A DNA stretch of 47,992 bases from Thermoguttaceae bacterium (GCA_017447745.1 JAFSMW010000122.1:1-47992), one strand, 5' to 3'; positions 1 to 9,238 are shown, counted from the stretch's first letter. Numbers and translations: made by a program. Notes: generated by a model from the sequence alone, not told the origin.

Positions 1-85
1 GATTAAAGTTTGACGAATATATACGATAGTAACGGATTATGCCGCGGTATGTAAGTACGTAATTAATAAATAGTGCACGGAAGCA

Positions 86-1153
86 ATGAACCACTACATT
101 TATAAACGTTATTTTCGAATTGCGTTGGCAGCGCTGCTATTAACAGCGTTTGCCGCGGCGAATATTGGCTGTACACCGTTCGATTATTACGACCCGACGC
201 TGGAACAGCCCGCGCCCGCCGACACCGCGATTCCTTCTGAATTGGCAAAGGTTACGCTGCCGGCGTATCGAATCGAGCCGCCGGACGTTATCTCTATTGA
301 TATTGTCAAGATGGTTCCGCTGCCGCCGTATCGTCTGGAAACGTTCGACGCTCTGGCGGTAAACGTTTTGGGAACTCTGCTGGATCAGCCGATTAACGGC
401 GTTTATCTGGTCAATGCGGAAGGCTCTGTAGATTTGGGGTCTGCTTACGGCACGGTTCGCGTCGCCGGCATGACGGTTGACGAAGCCAAAAGCGCTATCG
501 TAAATCATTTAGAGCAGATTTTGAAAGCTCCGGAAGTGTCCTGTCAGCTGGCGCAGGCGTCGGCGATGCAGCCGATTTCCGGAAATTATCTCGTCGCTCC
601 TGACGGAAACGTCAACCTTCGCAAATACGGTTTGGTTCGTATTGCCGGCATGACCGTTCCAGAAGCGAAGCTGGCGATTGAAAAACATCTTACGCAGTTT
701 TTTGACTCGCCCTCTGTAACGGTAGACGTTGCGGGTTATAACAGCAAATTTTATTACATCGTAACTCAAGGCGCTTATCAGGGCGATAGAATTCATCGCG
801 TTCCGTATACCGGGAACGAAACTGTTTTAGACGCTATCTCCCAGATGGGCGGCATTTCTCAGCAGTCCAGCACAAACATCTGGATTGCTCGACCCGCTCC
901 GAACGGGAATCAGTGCGCTCAGGTGTTTCCGGTCAGCTGGGACGAAATCGTTCAGGACGCCAACACCAGTACAAACTTCCAGATATTTCCGGGCGACCGC
1001 GTATTTATCGGCGAAGATCGCTCTATTGCTGCGAGCAACTTTATGCGTAAGGTTCAGGCTCCATTCGAGTCGTTCTTTGGGTTCATCTCCCTTGGTTCGT
1101 CAGCAGTTCGCAACCTGCAGAACCTTGGCGTAAGAAACGGTACGAGCTATTAG
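86..1153 (+). CDS. Polysaccharide export outer-membrane lipoprotein (Poly_export/SLBB)
   Basis: This is a Wza/GumB-type polysaccharide export protein, expected in the outer membrane where it would form or gate the channel for exopolysaccharide. The N-terminus is a lipoprotein signal: basic residues, a Leu/Ala-rich core and a lipobox ANIGC, with Cys29 as the lipidated residue. Two copies of the Poly_export-like module follow, each with a 'G-Y-L-V-x-x-x-G-x-V-x-L' strand pattern and an 'AGMTV-EAK-AI-HL' helix (about residues 125-165 and 190-230). An SLBB-like segment with GAYQGD comes next (about 245-290). At 355 aa the length is normal for the family. The start ATG has a weak GGAAG just upstream. 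No glycosyltransferase or Wzc-like kinase is adjacent, so the sugar handled cannot be named. Family is confident; substrate is unknown. Confidence 0.85.
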   Translation: MNHYIYKRYFRIALAALLLTAFAAANIGCTPFDYYDPTLEQPAPADTAIPSELAKVTLPAYRIEPPDVISIDIVKMVPLPPYRLETFDALAVNVLGTLLDQPINGVYLVNAEGSVDLGSAYGTVRVAGMTVDEAKSAIVNHLEQILKAPEVSCQLAQASAMQPISGNYLVAPDGNVNLRKYGLVRIAGMTVPEAKLAIEKHLTQFFDSPSVTVDVAGYNSKFYYIVTQGAYQGDRIHRVPYTGNETVLDAISQMGGISQQSSTNIWIARPAPNGNQCAQVFPVSWDEIVQDANTSTNFQIFPGDRVFIGEDRSIAASNFMRKVQAPFESFFGFISLGSSAVRNLQNLGVRNGTSY

Positions 1154-1522
1154 TGAGGCAATAGGCAGTAGGCAGTAGGCAATAGACAGTAGGCGCGAAG
1201 CGCATCCGCTAGAACCGCGTAGCGGTTCAATATTAATAGCCGTGGTTTTAACCCACGGGCGGCGAGGCGCCGCTCCCAGTCCGCGCTGCCGCGCGAATCG
1301 TATTATATTCGCTCCCGTTGGTCGCTTGCGCATCCGCTAGAACCGCGTAGCGGTTCAATATAAGGAGGCAGTAGTGTCTACTGCCCTAATATTGGCAAAT
1401 ACTAAAAAAATTCCAATCGTATCGAACAAAATTTGTTTTTTGAGTATAATATAAATAGAGTGAGACGGTTTCGTCGCCGTCTGAAGAAAATATTTCATTT
1501 GCTGATTGCTAATAATAATTCC
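1154..1522. repeat. Repeat-filled intergenic region
   Basis: This 369-base gap has no gene. It opens with heptameric GGCARTA repeats (1155-1194). Two copies of a roughly 33-base unit centred on the hairpin GAACCGC-GTA-GCGGTTC follow (1199-1233 and 1328-1361). Between them lie a second hairpin (CCGTGG...CCACGG, about 1237-1259) and a segment (about 1277-1331) that recurs in diverged form at about 31327-31390. The last 90 bases are AT-rich and probably carry the promoter of the next gene, but I see no clear hexamer pair. Confidence 0.7.
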
Positions 1523-2362
1523 ATGAAACATATTCCGAATTTATCGAAATCGTTTGTTTGCCGACTTGGCGTTTTAGGCGTATTCGCAATGACGATTTTC
1601 GTCTGCGCGTCTGGTTACGGTCAGGATTATCGACGTCGCGGTCCGTTGATGACGACTAACCCGGCGCCGTTGTATATGTCTCAACCCCAGCAACCCCAGC
1701 AGTTTACTCCGCCGGCTTCGGGAATTAAAAATCCGACGAAAATTAACGGCGCGACTCAAAGCATGCCGACTCAAGCGACAGTTGCTAATCCCAATGGAAC
1801 TGCATCTCCGGCTGTTTCTGGCAATCCGTTTGTCGGCGTTTCCGCCAACCCGTTCCAGCCGACCCCGTCGACCGGGTACGGCTACGGTCCGAACGTCGCT
1901 CCGGCTCAGCCGACAATTCAGCGCAACCCGTTCCAGGTTCAGCAGTCAACAGCGCGACCCATTCAGCCGGCTACGATAGGCGGACAAATCACTTCTCAGC
2001 CAATTGCTCGTCCGTTTGACGATCAGCCCCCACAGTCGCCTTATAGCCCGTACATGTATATCTACGCTGGACGCGGCGGTATTGGCGGAGGCGGCGGAGA
2101 CAACTACAATCTGTTTGTCCGCCCGATGATGGAACAGCAGCAGTACAACAGACAAATGGTTCAACAGGTTGAATCGTTACAGCAGACAATTCAGCGTCAG
2201 CAACAGCAGATTCAGCAGCAAAACCGAACGCTGAACCAGCTTCAGCAAGAGGGGATTATTCCGACTCAGGCGAATCCGACTATCGATAATAATCCCAACA
2301 GCGCGCAGCAGTACTTTAATCAGCAGTACCAGCAGTACTTCAATCAGCAAAACAGATATTAA
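1523..2362 (+). CDS. Secreted Q/P/N-rich low-complexity protein
   Basis: I do not recognise a family. The ATG at 1523 is chosen because it places a normal signal peptide at the N-terminus (basic MKHIPNLSK, hydrophobic LGVLGVFAMTIFVC, likely cleavage near ASGYGQ). An in-frame start 30 codons upstream would put a charged, non-signal extension in front. The mature protein is disordered: Pro/Gln/Asn-rich, with repeated N-P-F-Q-type motifs (NPFVG, NPFQP, NPFQV), then a glycine run (about residues 180-190). A Gln-rich heptad-like stretch that should form a coiled coil (about 205-245) and a Y-F-N-Q-Q tail repeat follow. It probably lies in the periplasm or cell envelope. It sits just after a polysaccharide export gene, but the repeat-rich gap argues against a shared transcript. 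Function is unknown. Confidence 0.6.
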   Translation: MKHIPNLSKSFVCRLGVLGVFAMTIFVCASGYGQDYRRRGPLMTTNPAPLYMSQPQQPQQFTPPASGIKNPTKINGATQSMPTQATVANPNGTASPAVSGNPFVGVSANPFQPTPSTGYGYGPNVAPAQPTIQRNPFQVQQSTARPIQPATIGGQITSQPIARPFDDQPPQSPYSPYMYIYAGRGGIGGGGGDNYNLFVRPMMEQQQYNRQMVQQVESLQQTIQRQQQQIQQQNRTLNQLQQEGIIPTQANPTIDNNPNSAQQYFNQQYQQYFNQQNRY

Positions 2363-2365
2363 AAG

Positions 2366-2432
2366 GTCGTAGGCAGCAGGCAGTAGACAAGAGTTTTTTA
2401 CTACTGCCTACTGCCTATTGCCTATTGCCTAA
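2366..2432. repeat. Inverted GGCARTA heptamer array
   Basis: GGCAGTA-type heptamers occur in direct orientation (2370-2385) and again as the reverse complement (about 2404-2432), separated by a T-rich segment. Transcribed, it could fold into a long imperfect hairpin followed closely by folC. It could act as a weak terminator for the upstream gene. Confidence 0.6.
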
Positions 2433-2434
2433 CT

Positions 2435-3778
2435 ATGCGCTCCTGGCTATATTCTCGCGTCAATTACGAGACGTTTCATAAAATCCCGACGTCCAATCTG
2501 TCTATGAATCTGACGCGAATGCAGACGCTTTTAGACCGCTTGGGGAATCCGGAACAGGGCGTGAAATGCGTTCACGTTGCCGGGACGAAGGGCAAAGGCT
2601 CGACGTGCATTCTTCTGGAATCCATGGCGCGGCACGCTGGGTATAAAACCGGTCTGTTTACGTCCCCCCATATTTTGCGTATTGAAGAGCGCATTGCTTT
2701 AGGGGGAAAGCCGTGTTCGTCCGAGGACTTTGACGCCTGTCTGAGTCTCGTTCGCCCTGTCGTGGAGCAGATGGACAACGACGCGCCGGAACTGGGCGCT
2801 GTTACTTTTTTCGAGATTACGACCGCCATGGCGTTTCTGGCGTTTAAGTCTGCCGGCGTTGACCTGGCTGTGCTGGAAACCGGCTTGGGCGGACGTCTGG
2901 ATTCTACCAACGTCTGCAAACCCTTGGCGACGGCGATTACCAGCATCGGCATTGACCACGTTGCCGTTTTGGGCGATACAGAAGCCAAAATCGCCAAAGA
3001 AAAGGCGGGGATTATCAAGCCGGGCGTTCCGGTCGTTATTGGACGCATGAATTCGGAACCCCGCCGGGTTATCGAGCGCGTCGCCGCTGAGAAAAACGCC
3101 CCTATTTACGAAGCTGACCGCGATTTCTCCTGGACGTACAAGCCAACGCCCAACGCCCTGACCGGCTTGCTGTCTTGCGGATCGATTCGCAATGCAAAGC
3201 TCAACCTGCCGGGCGAACATCAAGCCGGAAACGCCGCAATTGCTATTAAACTGGCAAGAATTACAAATGGCTTAGGCAACGGATTGCAAATCCGTGATTT
3301 AGCCATTCGAGACGCGCTGGCGTCCGTCCGCATTCCCGGGCGCATTGACGTCGTCCAAACGAACCCGATTACGATTATCGACGCGGCGCACAATCCCGAC
3401 TCGTTTTCCAAACTGGCGGAGGCGGTTGCACGCCTGAACCTGCCGCGGGAAAACTGCTGTCTGGTCTTCGCCTGCGCGGACGATAAAGACGCCGTCCAGA
3501 TGTTCCGGCTCGTCTATCCGTATTTCGGAACGTGGCGAATCACCCGATTCCAGAACAACCCCCGCTCCTGCCCGCCGGAACGGCTGATGGATTTGTTCAA
3601 ACAGCTGGAATCCGAACAGACGCTGGCGGGTAACGCTCAGCATAACGACGTCGCCGCGTTTGACTCGTCCGCCTCCGCCATCCAGTCCGCTCAAGAAAAA
3701 AAGAACCGGCAAATGACGTGCATTGCCGGCTCGTTCTATTTGGCTGCGGAAGCGTATTCCGTACTGGAAGCGAAATAA
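2435..3778 (+). CDS. folC: Bifunctional folylpolyglutamate synthase/dihydrofolate synthase
   Basis: FolC is a Mur-ligase-type ATP-dependent enzyme of folate metabolism. It joins glutamate to dihydropteroate and extends the gamma-glutamyl tail of folates in the cytoplasm. Visible landmarks are the P-loop GTKGKGST (residues 50-57), the family segment 'GLFTSPH' shortly after, 'LETGLGGRLDSTN' (about 150) and 'SIGIDH' with its downstream 'KAGIIKPG'. The C-terminal Mur domain carries 'IIDAAHNPDS'. At 447 aa it is full length. The start follows a heptamer repeat array by two bases; I see no Shine-Dalgarno sequence. It ends directly against the stop codon of the convergent MFS gene with no intervening terminator. 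A folylpolyglutamate-only activity is possible but cannot be told from sequence. Confidence 0.93.
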   Translation: MRSWLYSRVNYETFHKIPTSNLSMNLTRMQTLLDRLGNPEQGVKCVHVAGTKGKGSTCILLESMARHAGYKTGLFTSPHILRIEERIALGGKPCSSEDFDACLSLVRPVVEQMDNDAPELGAVTFFEITTAMAFLAFKSAGVDLAVLETGLGGRLDSTNVCKPLATAITSIGIDHVAVLGDTEAKIAKEKAGIIKPGVPVVIGRMNSEPRRVIERVAAEKNAPIYEADRDFSWTYKPTPNALTGLLSCGSIRNAKLNLPGEHQAGNAAIAIKLARITNGLGNGLQIRDLAIRDALASVRIPGRIDVVQTNPITIIDAAHNPDSFSKLAEAVARLNLPRENCCLVFACADDKDAVQMFRLVYPYFGTWRITRFQNNPRSCPPERLMDLFKQLESEQTLAGNAQHNDVAAFDSSASAIQSAQEKKNRQMTCIAGSFYLAAEAYSVLEAK

Positions 3779-5416
3779 TTACGCTTCTGCCGGTTGGGCT
3801 TCTTCGGGTTGGGCTTCATCTTCTTTATTTTCCTCAGTCGGGTTCTTTCCGAACAGGAGGAAGAAGATGAACGCCGCTGCCATCATGATGGCAGGAACCA
3901 TGTAGATCTTTTTCCAGTCGTTGGTCTGCGCCTGGAGGTATTGCTCACGAGTAATGTTGATTTCTTCCGCCTTGACATCTTTTCCTGCCAGCTTGGACTG
4001 AACCTGAGTCAGCAGCGATGTAACAACTTCTTTGGGAATCGTATTTGACTTGTCAGCGGAAATGACGTCTGCAAGTTCGGGGGCAGTAATCTTGCCGTCT
4101 TTATTAGTATCAATAGACGTCAGGTCAAGGTTTTTGGCGGCTGCCTTGGTTTCTTCATCTTTAACGTTTTGTGGTTTGACATACTGACCCAAGTCTAATA
4201 TATTCCAGACGGATTTAGCCGCAGCTGGATCTGTCCAGCGTGGAAGGTTTTGAACATTGTCCGCTGTAACATTAAGAACAACAGCATTGCCTTCTGTTAC
4301 CTGATAATTGGAAACGAGCGCTGGGGACCAACCAATCAGATATCCTGCTAACAAGGCGCCGACAATCTGTCCGACGCCCAAGAGAATCATGCCGATAAAG
4401 CTCTGAACGGAGGCTTTCATAGTTTCCGGAGCAATTTTATCGCCAAACTTGTACGAACCAGCATAAAGGAAACTATAGCACAAGCCGTGGAGAAGCAAGC
4501 CGACCAAGGCGAACCCAAAAGCCGCTTCCATGAAGCAAACGTATCGTGCTAACCAGGCTCCAATACCAATTAAAATGACATTTTTCAAACCAATTCGCTT
4601 TACGAAAATCGGGAGCAAAGCCATAAACAGAACTTCAGATATCTGGTTAAGCGTTGTTAATGCCAGTCCGCCAGGATAGCCGCGTTGAGTGAGCATTGAT
4701 TGACAGGTAGTAAAGAAAAAGCCGCATGCGGCGATGCCTGCAATCAAAATAGCAATGGTAAAGCACAGGAATTGCGGTTGAGCTATCAATGTCCAGGCGC
4801 TGGGCGCTTTTTGCGTCGAAGTTGTTTCTACGGGTTTGGGAGGCGTGTCGGGAAGAGTCAGAGCGTATATAGCAAGAAGCAGACTGCATGCGGCTCCAAC
4901 ATAGAAGAATTGTGGAGTTTGGTCGCCACCAAAGAACGCTTGAATAATCAAAACAATTACGATCCAGCCAATCGTTCCGAACATGAAAACGCGTGGAGCG
5001 TTGTCTTCGTTAGGATCGTCTGGATTTTTTTTAGGAACATGTCTATAGACAATCGAGTTGATAAGTGGAATAGTCGGCATGTAGAAGCTTCCAACCAAAA
5101 CCAACGCAACCATCATAGGAGTAAAATCTTTTTGAAGACCAGCAAAGATCAGCAATCCAGCGCTAATGAATTGCAAGATCGACAGGACGTACTGGGCGGA
5201 AAGGAATCGGTCAGCGATTCGACCGACCAATGGGGCGAACAGCGCGCCAATCGGAATGGCGGCTCCAATCCAGCCAACTTGAGGTCCGGAAAAATTAAGA
5301 ACGTTCAGTGCGTAACTGTACAGGGCGAAGCCATAGCTGCCCCAGACGGCAAACTGTAAAAAGTACGCCAGGCACAAACGCGGATACGCCAGCGCAACGG
5401 ATTTGGATTCTGACAT
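3779..5416 (-). CDS. MFS transporter, nucleoside/H+ symporter-like, with an EF-hand insert
   Basis: This is an integral inner-membrane carrier of the major facilitator superfamily. The layout (short N-terminus, YFLQFAVWGSYGFAL first helix, 'GRIADRF' loop after TM2) resembles the NupG/XapB nucleoside:H+ symporter group. About eleven hydrophobic segments precede residue 365. A long hydrophilic insert follows (about 365-510) and a last helix (about 513-530) closes the fold. The insert carries the canonical EF-hand calcium loop DTNKDGKITAPE (near residues 434-445). The C-tail is Glu/Pro-rich. The start is supported by a GAGGAG Shine-Dalgarno sequence just upstream. The gene converges on folC with no spacer. 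Substrate is inferred from fold only; the calcium-binding insert is what sets it apart from the E. coli proteins. Confidence 0.8.
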   Translation of the reverse strand: MSESKSVALAYPRLCLAYFLQFAVWGSYGFALYSYALNVLNFSGPQVGWIGAAIPIGALFAPLVGRIADRFLSAQYVLSILQFISAGLLIFAGLQKDFTPMMVALVLVGSFYMPTIPLINSIVYRHVPKKNPDDPNEDNAPRVFMFGTIGWIVIVLIIQAFFGGDQTPQFFYVGAACSLLLAIYALTLPDTPPKPVETTSTQKAPSAWTLIAQPQFLCFTIAILIAGIAACGFFFTTCQSMLTQRGYPGGLALTTLNQISEVLFMALLPIFVKRIGLKNVILIGIGAWLARYVCFMEAAFGFALVGLLLHGLCYSFLYAGSYKFGDKIAPETMKASVQSFIGMILLGVGQIVGALLAGYLIGWSPALVSNYQVTEGNAVVLNVTADNVQNLPRWTDPAAAKSVWNILDLGQYVKPQNVKDEETKAAAKNLDLTSIDTNKDGKITAPELADVISADKSNTIPKEVVTSLLTQVQSKLAGKDVKAEEINITREQYLQAQTNDWKKIYMVPAIMMAAAFIFFLLFGKNPTEENKEDEAQPEEAQPAEA

Positions 5417-5820
5417 AGGAACTCCTCGGGCGTCAGAAAAAGGAACTATGACTCCGAAAAGACGTTCAAATTCTGACTGAAAAAAGTGGTAAAACAGTTC
5501 TAAACCAATGAATATTTGACAGACGTCAATACATCTTTATATTAAAACAGAAATATTGGTTTTTGACAAGGCGGGAGAAGGGAAGATTTTCTGGAAAAAC
5601 GGCAAATTTTCTCAAAATATTGCTCGATTCGGGGGGAGTTTTAGAAAATAAAAGCTATGATATAATAAATAATAGTTAGGAGTGAGGAGTGAGGAGTTAC
5701 GCAAAGCGCGGCTCTCAGCTTGAAACTCGCAAATCCTGATTATGTATTATTCAGGACGTCTGTTTAGCAACGCTCCATACATAAATTACCAACTACTTCA
5801 GTTCAAATTCCTTGTTATTA
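5417..5820. other. Divergent intergenic region
   Basis: The gap lies between the divergently transcribed MFS and metalloprotease genes. It is AT-rich, with an inverted pair AAACCAAT...ATTGGTTT (about 5502-5565) and a smaller TTGAC/GTCAA inverted pair between the arms, possibly an operator for the minus-strand gene. A TATAAT (5661-5666) reads towards the plus-strand gene without a good -35. A GGAGTKA heptamer array (5675-5699) follows. No coding potential is convincing. Confidence 0.45.
5675..5699. repeat. GGAGTKA heptamer array
   Basis: Four tandem heptamers of the GGAGTTA/GGAGTGA class lie upstream of the metalloprotease gene. The same class occurs at 7984-8016, 32101-32133, 32774-32807 and 43011-43034. 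Confidence 0.7.
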
Positions 5821-7947
5821 ATGAGATATCCTGGCGTTATCCGTTTGTTGATTCCAGCGGCGCTGTTCGTTTTTATGGCGACGGCGTGGGCGGACGTTGC
5901 GGTGATTTCCAACCGGATGGAAAAGGGCGTTGCGTTTGTCGTGGCGCAAAAGGGCAAGCCGCAGCAGACGGTTCGTCTGGCGTCGGGCGACGCGTACTCG
6001 TTCTTTTTCGACGACCAGGCGGCTTTGGCGTTTAACGATGGACAGCAGAATCATCAAGTCCCCTTGGAACCACAGTCCGTTTACTTTTTCGGAACGTCTC
6101 CGGAAGGGAACATGTTTTTCCAGAAGATGCCCATTATCGGCAACCCGGTTGGGGCGTTTCGCATGGATGAAAACGCTGCGCCGGTTCTCAGCAGTTCGAT
6201 TACGTACTCACAGCTGGGAATGAAGATCATCGAAGTCCCGGTTAAAATCTACGTTGACGACAACGAGTATTCCAAGCGGAACGTTTGGGAGTCGCGATTA
6301 CGAAAGAGAATCGACAAGGTCAATGAGGTTTACGAGCGGCTGTGCCATTTGCGGTTTAAAATCGTGGGCGTAGGGCAGTGGAAGTCTGACGACAACATTC
6401 AGGACTTTGTTACGTCCATGAAAGAATTTGAACTGATGGCTCCCGCTTATCCGGCGGCGTTGGCAATCGGGTTTACCAGCCAGTACGGCGTTAAGCCAGG
6501 GGAATCGCATATCGGCATGACGCGTCAGCCGTTCCATACGCATATTTTGATTCGAGAGTTCGCCCCGCAGTTTTCTGAAAACGAACGGGTGGAAGCCCTT
6601 ATTCACGAGTTGGGACATTGGCTCGGCGCGGTTCACAACCCCGATCCGCACTGTTACATGAATCCGACTCTGGCGGAACGTCAGTCCCGCCGCGCCGCTT
6701 ACGTCAAAACGTTCAACCCGATAAATGCGCTTTTAATCAACCTTTGGGCTGACGTTTGGGCGAATCGCAAAAACGGGCTGATGAACATGTCGGATAAACG
6801 CATTGAAGAGTTCATCGAGATTTACTCGTTCATGAGCAAGATTCCGCATACGGATTCCAACGCCGCGTCGATTGAAAAGCTGTTGACGATTGTCGCACAA
6901 CAGGAAAAAATCCGTCGAGAACAGATTCGCCGCGCTATGGGCGTTGTCAAACCGGTTTTGACCATGCCAGACGATCTGGACGCCTACGCCTCAACCATTC
7001 CGGAAATGAACGAAAAACCAGCGGCGACAGTCGCAGAGAATGCAACTCCTCAGCAAGCGACTCCGCCTGAATCTCAATCGTCAAAGCCGGAACAGAACAG
7101 TGCGGTTGAAGTCGCTCAAAATCCGCCGCCGCGAAATGAAGATAAAGAGGATAGAACCGAAACGCCTGAACCGAGAACCAAGACGCCGGAGGATAACAGC
7201 GCGAACGCAGCGGTGAATAACGTTCCATCAAAAGATGAAGACGAGATTGTTCAAACCGAACAGCCGGATGCGTCTTCGGATGCGGTGATCGTTCCGTCCG
7301 ATACGATGTCGGTCAACAAGGCGGTTCGATACGTCAGTCAGGAAATCCTCAACGGCATGGAAGGTCAAACGCTTGACCCGAACAGCAACGAGTACGTCAA
7401 CCATATAATTCGATCCGGAGCGGCGGCTGCGGCAAAGCTCCCGGAAAAACACCGCGTTCGGGCGTTCCTGGTTGCAATTGGAATGACGATGGACATGTCC
7501 AATTCGATGAAAGTTCTGCCGATTGTCGGCGATCGCGTTAAGAAGATGGACTCCTACGACCTCCAGGTTCGGCGTGACGAGTTGATTAAACAGCCCAGCA
7601 TCAACAACCGTTCAGACTGGTCTCAGCATTTTGGCGTATCCGCAGCGCTGTCAGGGCTGATGTCGCCGGACGCCGCGCGACAGGCTGGTTTGATAAAAGA
7701 ACTCAAAGACGAATCCACGCCTGGCAACGCCTTCGACGTTGGCGACCTCGCCGCCGACATGGCGGGCTGTACGTTTGCTCAGCGACTGCTTGAAGGCAAA
7801 TTGACGCTCAATTCCGTTGCGGAATCGTTTGACGTTGGAAAATGGATCCCGGACGTCAAGGGATACAAACCCAACCTCAAAAAGCCCGACAGAGTCATGA
7901 AAGACATTCAAAAGAAAGTTGACGAAAAGATAGGCAGTAGGCAATAG
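5821..7947 (+). CDS. Secreted metzincin-type zinc metalloprotease
   Basis: The protein starts with a signal peptide (MRYPGVIRLLIPAALFVFMATAWA), so it should leave the cytoplasm. The catalytic zinc motif is HELGHWLGAVHN, an HExxHxxGxxH metzincin signature, at about residues 262-273. It is followed by CYMNP, a plausible Met-turn. A disordered Pro/Glu/Gln/Lys-rich linker covers about 400-495, and an Ala-rich helical domain of unknown type covers about 495-700. The ATG at 5821 is preferred because the signal peptide begins there; an in-frame TTG three codons upstream is possible and neither has a good ribosome site. The last four codons and the stop (GSRQ*) are read from a GGCARTA heptamer repeat. 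Substrate is unknown. Protease class is well supported; the C-terminal role is not. Confidence 0.7.
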   Translation: MRYPGVIRLLIPAALFVFMATAWADVAVISNRMEKGVAFVVAQKGKPQQTVRLASGDAYSFFFDDQAALAFNDGQQNHQVPLEPQSVYFFGTSPEGNMFFQKMPIIGNPVGAFRMDENAAPVLSSSITYSQLGMKIIEVPVKIYVDDNEYSKRNVWESRLRKRIDKVNEVYERLCHLRFKIVGVGQWKSDDNIQDFVTSMKEFELMAPAYPAALAIGFTSQYGVKPGESHIGMTRQPFHTHILIREFAPQFSENERVEALIHELGHWLGAVHNPDPHCYMNPTLAERQSRRAAYVKTFNPINALLINLWADVWANRKNGLMNMSDKRIEEFIEIYSFMSKIPHTDSNAASIEKLLTIVAQQEKIRREQIRRAMGVVKPVLTMPDDLDAYASTIPEMNEKPAATVAENATPQQATPPESQSSKPEQNSAVEVAQNPPPRNEDKEDRTETPEPRTKTPEDNSANAAVNNVPSKDEDEIVQTEQPDASSDAVIVPSDTMSVNKAVRYVSQEILNGMEGQTLDPNSNEYVNHIIRSGAAAAAKLPEKHRVRAFLVAIGMTMDMSNSMKVLPIVGDRVKKMDSYDLQVRRDELIKQPSINNRSDWSQHFGVSAALSGLMSPDAARQAGLIKELKDESTPGNAFDVGDLAADMAGCTFAQRLLEGKLTLNSVAESFDVGKWIPDVKGYKPNLKKPDRVMKDIQKKVDEKIGSRQ

Positions 7948-8016
7948 ACAGTAGGCAGTAGTATGTCGCGTATTCGCGACAATAACTCCTCACTCCTCAC
8001 TCCTAATTCCTAACTC
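7931..8016. repeat. Composite heptamer element (GGCARTA array, hairpin, inverted GGAGTKA array)
   Basis: GGCARTA units (7931-7964) are followed by the hairpin GTCGCG-TATT-CGCGAC (7965-7980) and by reverse-complement GGAGTKA units (7984-8016). The same three-part architecture recurs at 32721-32807 and, in reverse, at 43011-43073. The left end overlaps the stop of the metalloprotease gene. Confidence 0.7.
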
Positions 8017-8044
8017 ATATAACCCCCTAACCCACCGATTTGTC

Positions 8045-9238
8045 ATGTTATCCTTAGACAGCGTATACCGCGCATCGTACGTACTTAAAGAAGTCCTTCG
8101 TTCGACGGAACTCATTCGCGCTCCGAAGCTCAATCCGGAAAGCGACATTTACCTCAAGCCGGAAAACCTGCAAATTACAGGTTCGTTCAAGGTTCGAGGT
8201 TCGTACTACAAAATTTCTCAGCTCAGCGCTGAAGAAAAAGCCCGCGGCGTGATCGCGTGTTCTGCTGGAAACCACGCACAAGGCGTCGCGCTGGCGGCAA
8301 CGCGTTCCGGGGCGAAGTCGGTTATCTGCCTGCCGGACTGCGCGCCGATTTCCAAAGTCGAAGCGACCCGCGCTTACGGCGCTGAAATCTGCATGGTAAC
8401 AGGCGCGTACGACGACGCCTACGAGAAAGCCCTTCAGCTTCGCGACGAATTCCAATATACGTTCATTCATCCGTTTGACGACGAGCAGGTCATTGCTGGG
8501 CAGGGCACGCTGGGCTTGGAAATCCTCAACCAAATGCCGGACGTCGAGGCGGTTGTAACAGCTGTCGGCGGAGGCGGGCTGCTTTCCGGCGTTGCGTACG
8601 TCATTAAAAATCTGCGTCCGGAAGTCAAGATTTACGGCGTTCAGGCGACCGGCGCCGCCAGTATGGTCAACTCGGTTCACGACGCTCATATTGAACGTCT
8701 GGACAGCGTTTCGACCATCGCAGACGGCATCGCGGTTAAACAGCCGGGAACGCTCACGTTTGAATTCTGCAAACAGTACGCAGACGACATTGTAACAGTA
8801 ACAGACGACGAGATTTCCTCTGCCATTTTGGCGATGATTGAGAATCAAAAGCTCATTGCTGAAGGCGCCGGCGCCGCGCCTGTTGCCGCAGCCATGTTCA
8901 ACAAGATTCCTATCAAGGGGAAAAAGACGGTCTGTCTGGTTTCCGGCGGAAACATCGACGTTACAATCCTGTCGAGAATTATAACCCGCGGTTTGATGAA
9001 GACCGGTCGTTACGGCGCTTTGAAAATCGAGCTTATCGACAAACCCGGTCAGCTGGAAGGCGTCGCGACAATTGTCGCTCGACTGGGCGGCAACGTCGTT
9101 TCGATTCACCATGAGCGTTCCTCGCAAACGGCAGACGTCAACGGCTGCTATTTAAACATCGTACTCGAAACTCGAAACTTCGATCACTTCACGGAAATCC
9201 GCAACGCTTTGACGTCAGCGGGATATAAAATCTGCTAG
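8045..9238 (+). CDS. ilvA: Threonine ammonia-lyase (threonine dehydratase), ACT-domain form
   Basis: This is a PLP-dependent fold-type II enzyme that converts L-threonine to 2-oxobutanoate and ammonia, the first step of isoleucine synthesis or of threonine breakdown. The PLP lysine lies in TGSFKVRGS (Lys49), the substrate-binding SAGNHAQG follows near residue 78, the glycine-rich loop GGGGLLSG is near 180, and 'VSGGNID' is near 300. A single ACT-type regulatory domain occupies about 325-397 ('LIDKPGQLEGVATIVARLGGNVVSIHHERS'). The 397-aa length fits the TdcB/IlvA short class with one ACT domain, so allosteric control is expected but the ligand (isoleucine, valine or a nucleotide) cannot be read off. 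No branched-chain genes are adjacent. It ends just before a strong hairpin shared with the convergent RNA-repair operon. Confidence 0.9.
   Translation: MLSLDSVYRASYVLKEVLRSTELIRAPKLNPESDIYLKPENLQITGSFKVRGSYYKISQLSAEEKARGVIACSAGNHAQGVALAATRSGAKSVICLPDCAPISKVEATRAYGAEICMVTGAYDDAYEKALQLRDEFQYTFIHPFDDEQVIAGQGTLGLEILNQMPDVEAVVTAVGGGGLLSGVAYVIKNLRPEVKIYGVQATGAASMVNSVHDAHIERLDSVSTIADGIAVKQPGTLTFEFCKQYADDIVTVTDDEISSAILAMIENQKLIAEGAGAAPVAAAMFNKIPIKGKKTVCLVSGGNIDVTILSRIITRGLMKTGRYGALKIELIDKPGQLEGVATIVARLGGNVVSIHHERSSQTADVNGCYLNIVLETRNFDHFTEIRNALTSAGYKIC

Noticed and set aside
8054..9127. Long open frame antisense to threonine dehydratase
   Set aside because: The plus-strand frame carries all enzyme motifs; the reverse product is Arg/Asn-rich with no family character.
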